This document shows, one piece after another, positions 17,103-25,946 of a DNA stretch of 64,000 bases. The stretch is from Planctomycetota bacterium (GTDB lineage Bacteria > Planctomycetota > UBA1135 > GCA-002686595): contig JAKLKU010000001.1 in assembly GCA_023150475.1 (NCBI GenBank), positions 310,001-374,000 on the forward strand, written 5' to 3'. The notes beneath the pieces are model-generated. The model saw only the letters and a list, made by a program, of their open reading frames with translations, was not told the origin of the DNA and made no database searches. The position numbers were made by a program, and so were the translations under genes. How positions within the stretch are numbered: the first letter of the stretch is position 1; each line of letters begins with the position of its first letter.

Positions 17103-17234
17103 ATGAAAGTGGTCGATAGCAGGCTGGTGCGCACGCTCGAAATCGCGTTCTTCGTCGTGCTGTTGACGGTCCAAGTCGCTTTCGTGACGGGCGGCTGGTG
17201 GATCTGGCTCGAGTACCTGAAGACTCGCGCGTGA
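17103..17234 (+). CDS. Small single-pass membrane protein, 43 residues
   Basis: A 43-codon gene with GAGGAG about 8 nt before the ATG. The product is a short basic N-terminus, one hydrophobic helix (IAFFVVLLTVQVAFV) and a WWIWLEYLKTRA tail rich in aromatic residues. No family is recognised. The upstream 224 nt (16879-17102) hold no other gene. The ribosome-binding site and clean helix support it, but its short length leaves doubt. Confidence 0.6.
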   Translation: MKVVDSRLVRTLEIAFFVVLLTVQVAFVTGGWWIWLEYLKTRA

Positions 17235-17317
17235 CGCTCGCGCCGGTCGCGCCGCCGACGCGCGGCCGACCGGTGTGGTGAGGCGCGCGACGGAGTGCGA
17301 TACTCGAGCCGTCCTCG

Positions 17318-18412
17318 ATGCCGCCGCACGCCGTCCTCGCTTCGCTGCTCGCGTTCCTCGCGATCGTGTTCGTGCCAGCGAGCTCGGCCGCGAACCGCAA
17401 CGCGCCGCGCGCGAGCCAATCCTCGGTCGGTGGACCGGCGCCCGAACTCGACGTCGCCGAGTGGTATCTGTCGCGGCCGCTGTCGCTCGCCGAACTCCGT
17501 GGCCGGACGGTGCTGCTCGTCTCGCTGCGCACGTGGTCCGAACCGTGCAAAGGCGTCGCGCAGGAGCTCGCGTCGCGCGCGGAGTCCGAGGCGGCGAAGG
17601 GCCTCGTGGTGATCGGACTCTTCGCGGACGAAGAGCCGGAGAACGTCGAGCGTTGGATCACGGAGCAACGCGCCCGCTTCCCGATCGCGCTGCTCGCGAC
17701 GCGCGAGTTCGAACGCGCGGCGGCGCTCGACGGGTTCCCGCACGCCGCGATCGTCGACTCGATCGGCACGTTGGTGTACGGCGACGACTACGGACGCGTC
17801 GGTCCGCCTCTCGGCGACACCCTCGCGAAAGCGCCCAAGCCGCCCAAGGCGTCGGCCAAGCTCGAGCGTGTCCGCGCGGCGGCGCTCGAAGGTGCGTACG
17901 ACAAGGCGTGGAGCGCGCTCGCGAAGCTCGGCGAAGCCGGCAAACTCGGCAGCGACGCGGACGAAGCGGCGCGTTGGCGCGCGTGGCTCGAGGCGCGCGC
18001 GACGAAGCGGCTCGAGCGAGCCAAGGCGCTGGTCGAATTCGGTGCGTGGAAAGCCGCCGTCGACTCCGTCGCGGGGCTCGCGAACGTCCAACCTGCGTAT
18101 CCCGTCGCCGCGGACGTCCGCACGTTCCTGACCGAGCTCGCCGCGCGGCCGACGTACAAGGCCGAACTCGCCGCGGCCCCGGCGTACGAAGCGGCGCGCG
18201 CGAAGGAGCTCGCGGGCTCGTACCTCGCCGCGGTCGAGCTCTACGAAGCGGCGCGCAAGAAGCACGCGAAGCTCGCGCTCGCCAACGCAGCGAAGAAGCG
18301 CATCGACGAGCTCGTCGCACGCGGCGTGATCGGCACCGATTGGAGCTGCGACGAGTGCAAACGGGCGTACAAGGCCTGCCCGAAGCACTTGGTGAAGTGG
18401 GAGTCGAAGTGA
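17318..18412 (+). CDS. Secreted redoxin-like protein with degenerate active site
   Basis: 364 residues with a signal peptide (about 1-24). A thioredoxin-like/TlpA domain follows at about 40-165 (GGPAPELDVAEWYLSRPLSL, RGRTVLLVSLRTWSEPC, LVVIGLFADEE, FPHAAIVDSIG). The usual WCxxC reads WSEPC: the first Cys is Ser74 and only Cys77 remains. It therefore cannot do ordinary dithiol exchange, though peroxidatic or glutathione-type chemistry is possible. The C-terminal half is helical and Ala/Lys-rich, with a CDECKRAYKACPKH cluster of three cysteines at the end that might bind a metal. It overlaps the next start (GTGA), so it is co-translated with a beta-lactamase-like gene. Confidence 0.8.
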   Translation: MPPHAVLASLLAFLAIVFVPASSAANRNAPRASQSSVGGPAPELDVAEWYLSRPLSLAELRGRTVLLVSLRTWSEPCKGVAQELASRAESEAAKGLVVIGLFADEEPENVERWITEQRARFPIALLATREFERAAALDGFPHAAIVDSIGTLVYGDDYGRVGPPLGDTLAKAPKPPKASAKLERVRAAALEGAYDKAWSALAKLGEAGKLGSDADEAARWRAWLEARATKRLERAKALVEFGAWKAAVDSVAGLANVQPAYPVAADVRTFLTELAARPTYKAELAAAPAYEAARAKELAGSYLAAVELYEAARKKHAKLALANAAKKRIDELVARGVIGTDWSCDECKRAYKACPKHLVKWESK

Positions 18413-19923
18413 TCGCGGCTCTGTTCGTCGCTGCGTGGCTCGCGACGCAGGCGCAGCCGCGCCCGCCTGACACGCCAGCTCGAGCGGTCGCGCCGGCCCG
18501 AGCGGTCGCGCCAGCTCGAGCGGTCGCGCCAGCGCCCGAGCTCGTCGAGCGGTTCGTCTCCGAAGCGTGCGCGTGGATCGACGAACGGCCCGGCGCCGAC
18601 GTCGAGAAACTGCGCGCGGCGTTCGACGACACCATGCGCGGGCTGCTTCCGAAAGTCGCGATCGAGAGCACGCTCGCGGTCGCACGCGACTCGGGCGACG
18701 CACGGGCGACGCTGATCGACGCCGCCGCGACCGACACTCACCGCTCGTGGACCTACTTGCTCGAGCAGGAGCACACGCGCTGGCTCACGACGGTCACGCT
18801 CGACCGCGAGGAGCACGTGTCGGGCTGGTGGTTGCGCCTCGCGCCGTTCCCGCGGGCGCGCGCCGAACTCGTCGAACGCACGCTCGGCCTCGCCGGCGAC
18901 GTGCGCCTCTGCGTCGACCTCTTCGATGCGACGGGCCAGCGTCTCGACCGCGCCGAAGCGGGCCGCGGGCCCGACTTCCTCCCGCTCGGCTCGATCTTCA
19001 AGCTCTACGTGCTCGCCGAACTCGCGCGTTCGGTCGCCGCGGGCGAGCGCACGCTGGACGACGAGCTCGTGATCGAGGACGCGAAGAAGAGCCTGCCGTC
19101 CGGCGAGATGCAGAACCTCGCGGCGGGCACGCGAGTCACGCTGCGCGAAGCCGCGCGCGAGATGATCCGCATCAGCGACAACACGGCGACCGACCACTTG
19201 CTAGCCCTCCTCGGACGCGAGCGCGTCGAGGCGGGGCTCGCGCACTGCTTCCACTCCGCGCCCGAACGGATGAAGCCCTTCCTCTCGACGCTCGAGATGT
19301 TCGCGATCAAGTCGCTCAAGAAGACCGACTACGAGCGCATCTTCGGCGCCGCGAAGCTCGACGACGTCGCGGCGCGCTGGCGGGACGCGCCGCTCGAGAA
19401 GCGACGCGAGTGGCTCGCCGCGGTCGACCAGGTGATCGCCGACACGGCGCCGCAGAAGAACCCGTCCGGGACCGGCATGCGCTACGCGTTGCTCTCGCGC
19501 GGCGCACGCCAGCACGTCGAGATCGAGTGGCATGCGCGAGCGAGCGACGTCTGCGACCTCGTCGCGGCGGCTCAACGCGGCGAACTGCACTCGCCCGACG
19601 CTTCGCGCGTCTTCCTCGAGCTCTACGCCGCGGGCAACTCGCTCTACGCGATGCCCGGCGTCGTCGCGCACGGCTACAAGGGCGGCAGCGAGACCGGCGT
19701 CTTCGCCCTGTCGACGCGGGTCGCATTCGCGGACGGCCGCTCGGTCGTCGCCTGCCTCCTCCGTTCCGGCTTCGACGCCGACGACACGAAAGTGCCCGAC
19801 CAGACGATCGGGCTCTTCGTGGACTGGATCGAGAATCTGCGCGACGGGGACGCCGTCGGGAAGGCGCGCAAGGCGACCGGTGACGCGGGCGGCGGCGCGG
19901 GCGGCGACGACGCGTCGAAGTAA
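18409..19923 (+). CDS. Serine beta-lactamase / penicillin-recognising enzyme-like protein
   Basis: 504 residues from a GTG that overlaps the preceding stop. A hydrophobic leader (MIAALFVAAWLATQAQ) precedes a short Ala-Val-Pro repeat linker. The class A beta-lactamase-like domain (about 170-480) has SIFK (Ser195/Lys198), SDN (Ser256-Asn258) and KGG (Lys424-Gly426) in place of KTG. These three motifs define acyl-serine enzymes. Unusual features are a ~150-residue N-terminal extension and a long insertion between SDN and KGG. It may be a hydrolase acting on peptidoglycan or esters rather than a resistance enzyme. Confidence 0.85.
   Translation: MIAALFVAAWLATQAQPRPPDTPARAVAPARAVAPARAVAPAPELVERFVSEACAWIDERPGADVEKLRAAFDDTMRGLLPKVAIESTLAVARDSGDARATLIDAAATDTHRSWTYLLEQEHTRWLTTVTLDREEHVSGWWLRLAPFPRARAELVERTLGLAGDVRLCVDLFDATGQRLDRAEAGRGPDFLPLGSIFKLYVLAELARSVAAGERTLDDELVIEDAKKSLPSGEMQNLAAGTRVTLREAAREMIRISDNTATDHLLALLGRERVEAGLAHCFHSAPERMKPFLSTLEMFAIKSLKKTDYERIFGAAKLDDVAARWRDAPLEKRREWLAAVDQVIADTAPQKNPSGTGMRYALLSRGARQHVEIEWHARASDVCDLVAAAQRGELHSPDASRVFLELYAAGNSLYAMPGVVAHGYKGGSETGVFALSTRVAFADGRSVVACLLRSGFDADDTKVPDQTIGLFVDWIENLRDGDAVGKARKATGDAGGGAGGDDASK
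18475..18533 (+). repeat. In-gene tandem repeat, 18 bp x ~3
   Basis: About three near-identical 18-bp units built on CGAGCGGTCGCGCCAGCT. They encode an Ala-Arg-Ala-Val-Ala-Pro linker between the leader and the beta-lactamase-like domain. The unit keeps the frame. Confidence 0.85.
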
Positions 19924-19976
19924 CGGCGGAACGCCGCAGTCACCGCGAGGCGCCTGAGCTCCCGCGGCGCGCCGGC

Positions 19977-20108
19977 TCAGCCGTTGCGGCCGCGCTTCGG
20001 CTTCTTGTTGCGGCCCTTCGCGAGCCACTTGCCGGAGTTCATGCCCATCTTGCGGATGCGCAGACGGCCGCTGGTCGGGCCCATCACCTTGGTACGAGAA
20101 CGCGCCAT
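19977..20108 (-). CDS. Small, strongly basic protein, 43 residues
   Basis: The protein begins MARSRTKVMGPTSGRLRIRK and ends in KGRNKKPKRGRNG, with 16 Lys/Arg and no Asp or Glu. GGAG lies about 8 nt before the ATG. Composition and size resemble ribosome-associated or nucleic-acid-binding micro-proteins, but I do not recognise the family. It is not the Planctomycetota/Verrucomicrobia TIGR04137 small basic protein by sequence. The next gene upstream on this strand is the sulfatase-like gene, 132 nt away. Confidence 0.72.
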   Translation of the reverse strand: MARSRTKVMGPTSGRLRIRKMGMNSGKWLAKGRNKKPKRGRNG

Positions 20109-20240
20109 CGTTGGCTCCGTGTGCTGTCGCTGGCTGGCGGAAGGACGGTCGGGGGAGACGCTCGGGCGAGCGAAAGGGCGAAGGTTGTACCGTGAGACCC
20201 GCCGGCGGGCAAGCCGCGGGGGTGACCGGACACGCCGCTC

Positions 20241-22151
20241 TCAGCCGTCGCCGAGGTAGCCGAGCGCCTTCAGGGCGTCGGAGTTCCCCGGCCCGGACAG
20301 GCCGCTCGCCGAGTCGTCCGCGTGCCAGGCGCCACGCAGCACGGCGAGGCGTTCGCGCAGGGCCGCCACGCGCTCGGGGTGCGCGCCGGCGACGTCGTGC
20401 AGACCGCCCGGATCGTTGGCGAGATCGAAGAGGCGCTCGACCTCCTCCACCGCGCCGCGCACCGTGCGTCGGCGATGCTCGTACTTCCAGCCTCCGGAGT
20501 AGAGCGCGAGCCGGATCTCGTGCGGATCGCCGGTGTCGCGGTCCTCGACCAGGATCTCGCGGTCGGGCGCGAGCGCGCCCTCCTTCATGACGTCGACGCC
20601 GTTCATGTGCTCCGGCGCGTCGAGCCCCGCGAGCGCGAGCACCGTCGGCGCGACGTCGACGTTGGTCACGGGGAAGTCGACGTGACCCGCCGGCTCGGCG
20701 CCGCCTGCCGGACGCACGAGGAACGGGATGTGGACCTGGCATTCGAGGATGTCGTGGTGCTCGTAGAGCCCCGCTTCGCCGAACGCCTCGCCGTGATCGG
20801 AGACCATCACGACCGACGTGTTCGAGCGCGCGAGCTCGAGCTTGGCGAGGAATGCGTCGACTTCGCGGTCGAGCTCCCACATCTCGCCGTCGTAGAGATT
20901 CTCGAGGTGGCGATTGTCCGCTTCGTTCGGCTTGTAGCCCTTCGGGTAACGATCGCTGCGATCGAGATACCCGTCGACGATGCCCTGATACGGCTCGACC
21001 CACCTGCCGGCCGCATCCGCGGGCGGCAAGTACGGCCAGTGCACGTCGTAGAGATTGACGAAGCAGAACCACGGCCGCGGATCGTCGGCGGCGATCCACT
21101 CGGCGGCGTGCGCGAGCACTTCGCTCGCCGGGCGCTGGTAGTCCTGGATCCAGTGCGGATTGCCGTTGTTCGACAGCGCGGGGACGAGCTTCGCACTCAC
21201 CGACTGCACGTCGTGCACGAGCGCCCACGCGTGTGAATCGCAGACCGGCGGATCGACTTGGTCGTCCCAGCGCTCGAACGCGAACGCGGTGCCCGTCTTC
21301 GCGCGCAGGACGTCCGTCCCGACGAAGCCGCCGGTGCGATAGCCCGCTTCGCGCAGCATGCGCGCGATCGACGGCGTTCGAGCCGGGTTGTACGTCTGAC
21401 GCAGGAGCCGCGCGCCGTGGTGCGACGGGTACGTCCCCGTCAGCATCGAAAGGTGCGACGTCAACGTGTAGCGCGACGCCGAACGCGCGTTCGTGAAGAC
21501 GCGCGACTCGCTCGCGAGCCGCGCGAGGTTCGGCGTCGTCTCGCGGTCGTAGCCGTAGATGGAGAGGTTCTGCGCGCGCGTCGTGTCCCACACGAGCACG
21601 AGGATGTTCGGTTTCGCGGCGGCGCCGTTCGACGCGTGCACCGCGCTCGGCGCGTGCGCTTCTTCGTGGAACGAGACGAACGTGCCGGACACGACCGAGA
21701 GCGTGGCGAGCGCCACGCCGCCCGTCGCGACGCCGACCTTGGCGACGAGGCGCGGCACGAAACGCTGCAGCACGACGAGACCGACGGCGATCGCGAGCAC
21801 TTCGAGCCACGGCCACGCGGTCTTGAGCTCCCCCACTCGACCGTAGAGGTTCGTGTAGGTGTCGAGCCGCGAGTGCGCGAGCACGGGGAACGCCGCGCAG
21901 AACGTCCACGCAGTCGCGTCGGCCGCGCTCCGCGCGGCGTCGTTCGTGGCGCCTGCGACCCGGCGACCGAGGCCGCGGAGCACTCGCGCGACCGGCCAGG
22001 CGAGCAACACGAACACGAGCCAGAGCGCGAACGTCTGGGCGAAGAGCTCGAACTCCGCCGGACGGTGGTCGAACTCGAGTCGCACGCACACGACGTCGAT
22101 CGCGGCGAGGAGCGCCGCGATCACGGGCAGGCGGAAGAGGCGTGTGGGCAT
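20241..22151 (-). CDS. Membrane-anchored sulfatase-superfamily enzyme with a Thr nucleophile
   Basis: 636 residues. Four or so hydrophobic segments in the first ~160 residues anchor an alkaline phosphatase-superfamily domain (about 180-560). Metal-site motifs are visible: NILVLVWDTTRA (Asp189), SDHGEAFGE and EHHDILECQVHIPF. At the position of the sulfatase formylglycine the sequence is YTLTSHLSMLTG, with Thr229 where Cys or Ser normally stands. It should therefore not need formylglycine modification and may act like a phospho- or phosphoethanolamine transferase rather than a sulfatase. The C-terminus ends with SDALKALGYLGD, a tail common in this group. No formylglycine-generating enzyme is in the window. 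Confidence 0.88.
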   Translation of the reverse strand: MPTRLFRLPVIAALLAAIDVVCVRLEFDHRPAEFELFAQTFALWLVFVLLAWPVARVLRGLGRRVAGATNDAARSAADATAWTFCAAFPVLAHSRLDTYTNLYGRVGELKTAWPWLEVLAIAVGLVVLQRFVPRLVAKVGVATGGVALATLSVVSGTFVSFHEEAHAPSAVHASNGAAAKPNILVLVWDTTRAQNLSIYGYDRETTPNLARLASESRVFTNARSASRYTLTSHLSMLTGTYPSHHGARLLRQTYNPARTPSIARMLREAGYRTGGFVGTDVLRAKTGTAFAFERWDDQVDPPVCDSHAWALVHDVQSVSAKLVPALSNNGNPHWIQDYQRPASEVLAHAAEWIAADDPRPWFCFVNLYDVHWPYLPPADAAGRWVEPYQGIVDGYLDRSDRYPKGYKPNEADNRHLENLYDGEMWELDREVDAFLAKLELARSNTSVVMVSDHGEAFGEAGLYEHHDILECQVHIPFLVRPAGGAEPAGHVDFPVTNVDVAPTVLALAGLDAPEHMNGVDVMKEGALAPDREILVEDRDTGDPHEIRLALYSGGWKYEHRRRTVRGAVEEVERLFDLANDPGGLHDVAGAHPERVAALRERLAVLRGAWHADDSASGLSGPGNSDALKALGYLGDG

Positions 22152-22282
22152 CGAGGTGGCGAGGATCGACCGTCGGGCGGAATTACTTGCGGTTCGGCCG
22201 CCGGAGTGCCCGTCGGGCGCCCGATGTTGGCGAGCCGCGCAAGCTTTTCCAAGAGCGCGCCGCGCTCGGGCACACCGCTACC

Positions 22283-23011
22283 ATGCGCGCCATGCCGCGC
22301 AGGATCTTCGTCGGGGACATCCAAGGCTGCCGCGAGGAGCTCGAAGCGCTGCTCGAGGCGGTGCGGTTCGACCCGAGCTCGGACGCGCTCGAACCGGTCG
22401 GGGACCTGGTGAACCGCGGCCCCGATTCCCTCGGCACGTTGCGGCTCCTGAAACGGCTCGGAGCCGGCGGCGTGCTCGGCAACCACGATCTGCACCTGCT
22501 GCGGGTCGCGAAGGGACTGCGCAAGCTGCGCGAGAGCGACACGCTCGCCGAGGTGCTCGCGTCGGACGACCGCGACGAACTGCTCGGCTGGCTCGCCGCG
22601 CGGCCGTTCGTGAAGAGCTTCGACGACGTGATCCTGGTCCACGGCGCATTGCACCCGGCTTGGCGCGATCCGCTGGTCGAACTCGCCGGGCTCGATCCGC
22701 TGCGCCCCGACCCGAAGAGCGACTTCGCGACCCGCGCCCGTTGGTGCGCGCCCGACGGCACCCGGCCCGAACGCGACGAGCCGCCGCCGAAGCCGCCGTT
22801 CGCACCGTGGTTCGAGCACTGGCTCGCGACGAAACGTGATCCGCGGACGATCGTCTTCGGGCACTGGGCGATGCTCGGGCTCGTCGTGCGGCCGGGCTTG
22901 CGCGGACTCGACACCGGCTGCGTGTGGGGCAAGAGCTTGACCGCTTGGATCGCGGAGGAAGACCGGCTAGTGCAGGTGCCCGCGCGGCGGCAGTACGCTG
23001 CGTTCGACTGA
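22283..23011 (+). CDS. apaH: Bis(5'-nucleosyl)-tetraphosphatase, symmetrical (ApaH)
   Basis: 242 residues, slightly shorter than E. coli ApaH. ApaH hydrolyses Ap4A to two ADP and removes Np4 caps from RNA. Motifs run FVGDIQGCREELEALLEAV, VGDLVNRGPDSLGTLRLL, VLGNHDLHLL, VHGALHPAW and FGHWAMLGL, then GLDTGCVWGKSLTAW. These supply the binuclear metal site of calcineurin-like phosphoesterases. Starts at 22283 and 22292 are both possible. It is followed 13 nt later by the DUF1475 gene. Confidence 0.93.
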   Translation: MRAMPRRIFVGDIQGCREELEALLEAVRFDPSSDALEPVGDLVNRGPDSLGTLRLLKRLGAGGVLGNHDLHLLRVAKGLRKLRESDTLAEVLASDDRDELLGWLAARPFVKSFDDVILVHGALHPAWRDPLVELAGLDPLRPDPKSDFATRARWCAPDGTRPERDEPPPKPPFAPWFEHWLATKRDPRTIVFGHWAMLGLVVRPGLRGLDTGCVWGKSLTAWIAEEDRLVQVPARRQYAAFD

Positions 23012-23024
23012 TCTCGAGGTCCCG

Positions 23025-23378
23025 ATGCGTTTCGTCCGAATCCTCTGCGTCGTGCTCTTCGCCTTGCTCCTCTACGGCATCGTCCGCGCGAGCCTCGTCG
23101 AGAACGTGATCGTCGGCGGCGAGCGCGTGATCCGCGATCCTTGGGGCCTCGCGACGCTCGTGGATGCGTACTGCGGCTTCTGCGTCGCGAGCGTCTGGAT
23201 CTTCGCCGTCGAGCGCAACAAGGCGGCGGCCGTGGCGTGGATCGTCGCGTTGATGTTGCTCGGGAACTTGGCGTCGCTCGCGTGGCTCTTCCTCAAGGCG
23301 CGGCGCGCGGAGGAACTCGCCGATCTCTTCCCGGTCGTCCGGCGCCGAACCGTGCGTCCAGCCGACGCGCGAGCTTGA
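23025..23378 (+). CDS. DUF1475 family membrane protein
   Basis: 117 residues with three hydrophobic segments (about 4-22, 44-62 and 70-92). The segment DPWGLATLVDAYCGFCVASV is characteristic of DUF1475. Function is unknown. It overlaps the end of the minus-strand DUF2878 gene by 86 nt in convergent orientation. In several bacteria DUF1475 and DUF2878 genes occur near flavin amine oxidase/CFA-synthase clusters, as here. Confidence 0.8.
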   Translation: MRFVRILCVVLFALLLYGIVRASLVENVIVGGERVIRDPWGLATLVDAYCGFCVASVWIFAVERNKAAAVAWIVALMLLGNLASLAWLFLKARRAEELADLFPVVRRRTVRPADARA

Positions 23379-23862
23379 TCGACGCCCAGAGCGCGAGCGC
23401 CCACGCGACCGCGAGGATCGCCAGCGCACGCGCCTTCGGTTCGCCGAGCGTCAACGCGCCGAGCCGTTCGCCCGAGAGGTACGCGATCGGGCCGGCGACG
23501 GCGCCGAGCGCGACGGCGAGCCACGGTCTCGTGAGCGCCCACGCGAACGACGAGCACAACGTCGTCGCGAAACCGGCCCACAACACCACGAACCACCACG
23601 GCGTCGCAGCTTCGAAGAGCCGCGCGCCGGGCGCCGTGTAGACGCCGAGCGCGATTTCGAGCGTGTCGATCCAGAACCCGCCGAAGCCGACGCACAGCAC
23701 GAGCCAGCCGTCGCGCGCACGCGCGTCGGAAAGCAGCAACGCCGCAACGAGCGCCGCCCCCGCGACGCCGAGGCCGACCGCGAGCGCGTCGTTCGCCGCG
23801 CCGAGCACGCACGCGAACCAGACGACTTGGAACAGCGCGAAGTTGGCGAGCTTCGCGAGCAA
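23293..23862 (-). CDS. DUF2878 family membrane protein
   Basis: 189 residues with about six hydrophobic helices. The N-terminal NFALFQVVWFACVLGAAND matches the DUF2878 signature. It begins directly after the stop of the CFA-type methyltransferase gene (no gap) and closes the seven-gene lipid operon. Function is unknown; the operon context suggests a role in membrane-lipid modification or transport. The C-terminus is Arg-rich. Confidence 0.82.
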   Translation of the reverse strand: MLAKLANFALFQVVWFACVLGAANDALAVGLGVAGAALVAALLLSDARARDGWLVLCVGFGGFWIDTLEIALGVYTAPGARLFEAATPWWFVVLWAGFATTLCSSFAWALTRPWLAVALGAVAGPIAYLSGERLGALTLGEPKARALAILAVAWALALWASIKLARRLDARFGAGRPGRDRRVPPRAAP

Positions 23863-25152
23863 CTAGATCCGATCCCGGAAGCCGCGCGGCTTCGTGTAGG
23901 TGAGCTGGACGACGCCGATCGAATGCTCGCGGAAGCCTGCTTCGCAGTACGCCAAGTAGAAGTCCCAGAGACGCACGAACTCGTCGTCGAAGCCGAGGCG
24001 TTTCACCGCGGCGTGTTCCGCATGGAAGCGTTCGCGCCAGCGCGCGAGCGTCGTCGCGTAGCTTGGCGCGAAGTCGAGCGCGGCCACTTCCTGCAAGTCG
24101 GTCGCACGCGCGACGGCCGCGGCGATCGAGCCGCGGGAAGGCAGTTGGCTGCCGGGGAAGACGTGGGTCTGGATGAAGTCGACGCCTCGCAGACTCTCGG
24201 CGTGCAGGGAATCACGCATCACGATCGCTTGCAGCGCGGCGCGGCCGTGCGGCGCGAGCAGACCGGAGAGTTTCCGGAAGTACGACTCGAGGAACTCGTG
24301 GCCGACCGCTTCGATCATCTCGACCGACGCCAGCTTGTCGAACGTGCCTTCGAGGAAGCGGTAGTCGCGCTCGAGCACGGTGATCCGGCCCTCGAGGCCC
24401 TCGCGACGCACGCGCTCGACGGCGTACTCGAATTGGCGACGGCTGATCGTCGTCGTCGTCACGCGCACGCCGTGATGGCGCGCGGCGTGCACCGCGAGCC
24501 CGCCCCAGCCCGTGCCGATCTCGACCAAGTGCTCGCCGGCGCGCAGATCGAGTTCGCGGCACAACCGTTCGAGCTTGCGCACCTGCGCCGCCTCGAGGTC
24601 CTCGTCCTCGCGCTCGAACAGGGCGGACGAGTACGTCATCGTCGGATCGAGGAAGAGCCCGTAGAGCTCGTTCGAGAGGTCGTAGTGGGCGACGATGTTC
24701 TGCTTCGCGCCGTCGAGCGTGTTGGCCCGAGCGCGGTGCGCGCGAGCGAAGAGCCACTGGCCGAACCTCGCGAGCCCCCGCTCGAGCGACACCAGCGCCT
24801 CGCGGTTGCGCACGAAGAGCCGGCACAACTCGACCAAGTCGTCGGTCGTGAAGCGACCGCGCACGTACGCTTCGCCTGCGCCGACCGAACCGCGGGTCAC
24901 CACGTCGACCCACGTTTCGGGATCGCGGACTACCAGAGTCGCGCGCGGCCCTGGCGCGCGTCGGCCGAAGACGGTGCGCTCGCGGCCTTCGACGACCACC
25001 AGTTCGCCCACGGCGAGTCGTTCGAGGCGCGCGAACACCGCCTTGCGCGCGAGTCGGACCGTCCACGGCTCGCGTGCGGCCGTGAAATCGCGGGCAGTCG
25101 ACTCGGCGGCGACGGCGACCGCGCGAGGACGTCGTTCGAGGAGGGATTTCAT
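23863..25152 (-). CDS. CFA-synthase-type SAM-dependent fatty-acyl methyltransferase (copy 1)
   Basis: 429 residues. Cyclopropane fatty acid synthases add a methylene from SAM to unsaturated acyl chains of membrane phospholipids. The N-terminal ~120 residues are the CFA lipid-binding region (VRDPETWVDVVTRGSVGAGE, AYVRGRFTTDDLVEL). Then come NIVAHYDLSNELYGLFLDPT and the SAM motif LVEIGTGWGGLAVHAARHHG. Further family blocks are YRFLEGTFDKLASVEMIEAV, QTHVFPGSQLPS and YLAYCEAGFREHSIGVVQL. The start overlaps the DUF1365 stop (ATGA). The product may be a cyclopropane, a branched methyl or a methylated furan precursor; sequence alone does not decide. Confidence 0.9.
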   Translation of the reverse strand: MKSLLERRPRAVAVAAESTARDFTAAREPWTVRLARKAVFARLERLAVGELVVVEGRERTVFGRRAPGPRATLVVRDPETWVDVVTRGSVGAGEAYVRGRFTTDDLVELCRLFVRNREALVSLERGLARFGQWLFARAHRARANTLDGAKQNIVAHYDLSNELYGLFLDPTMTYSSALFEREDEDLEAAQVRKLERLCRELDLRAGEHLVEIGTGWGGLAVHAARHHGVRVTTTTISRRQFEYAVERVRREGLEGRITVLERDYRFLEGTFDKLASVEMIEAVGHEFLESYFRKLSGLLAPHGRAALQAIVMRDSLHAESLRGVDFIQTHVFPGSQLPSRGSIAAAVARATDLQEVAALDFAPSYATTLARWRERFHAEHAAVKRLGFDDEFVRLWDFYLAYCEAGFREHSIGVVQLTYTKPRGFRDRI

Positions 25153-25946
25153 GGCGTGGAGCGCCCGGGCGCCGGGCCGTGCGTCGAGTCGTGCGGAACG
25201 CGATGTTTGGGGTGTTCGTGGAACGGCGCGCCTTTGAGCTTCAGCCGCAGCGCTTGCCAGTAGATCGCGGCGAGGCCCGTCGTGCTCATCGCCGGCGCGA
25301 GCAGCGCGAAACGCGCGAGTTGTCTGCCGTCGAGCGCGCGGCGCTCGCACGTGAGCGTCGCGTCGAACACGCGCTCGCCGCGGGCGAAGTTCCGCATGTG
25401 GACGCCGAGCGTCGAGCCGGGCTCGGTGAAGCTCCAGTCGTACTCGTGCTCCATCGGGAAGAACGGCGAGACGTGGAACGACTTCGCGAAGCGAAAGCGC
25501 CACGCGCCGCGTTCGACGCTCGCTTCGCGCGAGAGCACGTAGCAGTGCTGCTCGTGCCACGGCGTGTTCGTGATCTCGGCGACGACCACTTCGAGCTCGC
25601 GATCGTGCTCGTCGAAGCAGTAGTAGAAGCTGACAGGGTTGAAGACGAAGCCGAGGACGCGAGGTTGCGTCAAGAGCCGTATCGGACCGAGAGGACGCCG
25701 GCCGCTGCGTTCGGCGACCAAGTCGCGCACGCACGTGTCGAGCGGGCGGTCGTCCGGACCGAGATGGCCGCGACGCGACCACGACCAGAGACCGAAGTCG
25801 CCGTGGCGCCAGAGCGCGCGACCGCGGAAGAGCTCGTCCGTCTCCGCGAGGTCGACGTAGAGGAACCCGACGCGGTACGAGAAACCGTGCTCGACGTCGC
25901 CGCGGCGCGCGTGAGCGACGCGGCCGAAGTACAGCGCGCTCTTCAC
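25149..25946 (-). CDS. DUF1365 family protein
   Basis: 265 residues from a GTG overlapping the stop of the amine oxidase gene (GTGA). It has the DUF1365 pattern: SALYFGRVAHARRGDVEHGF at the start, then LLTQPRVLGFVFNPVSFYYC, ITNTPWHEQHCYVL and FHVSPFFPMEHEYDW. The family nearly always sits between a flavin amine oxidase and a CFA-type methyltransferase, as here. Its biochemical role is unproven; a lipid-binding or lipid-modifying function is assumed from context. Confidence 0.88.
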   Translation of the reverse strand: MKSALYFGRVAHARRGDVEHGFSYRVGFLYVDLAETDELFRGRALWRHGDFGLWSWSRRGHLGPDDRPLDTCVRDLVAERSGRRPLGPIRLLTQPRVLGFVFNPVSFYYCFDEHDRELEVVVAEITNTPWHEQHCYVLSREASVERGAWRFRFAKSFHVSPFFPMEHEYDWSFTEPGSTLGVHMRNFARGERVFDATLTCERRALDGRQLARFALLAPAMSTTGLAAIYWQALRLKLKGAPFHEHPKHRVPHDSTHGPAPGRSTP

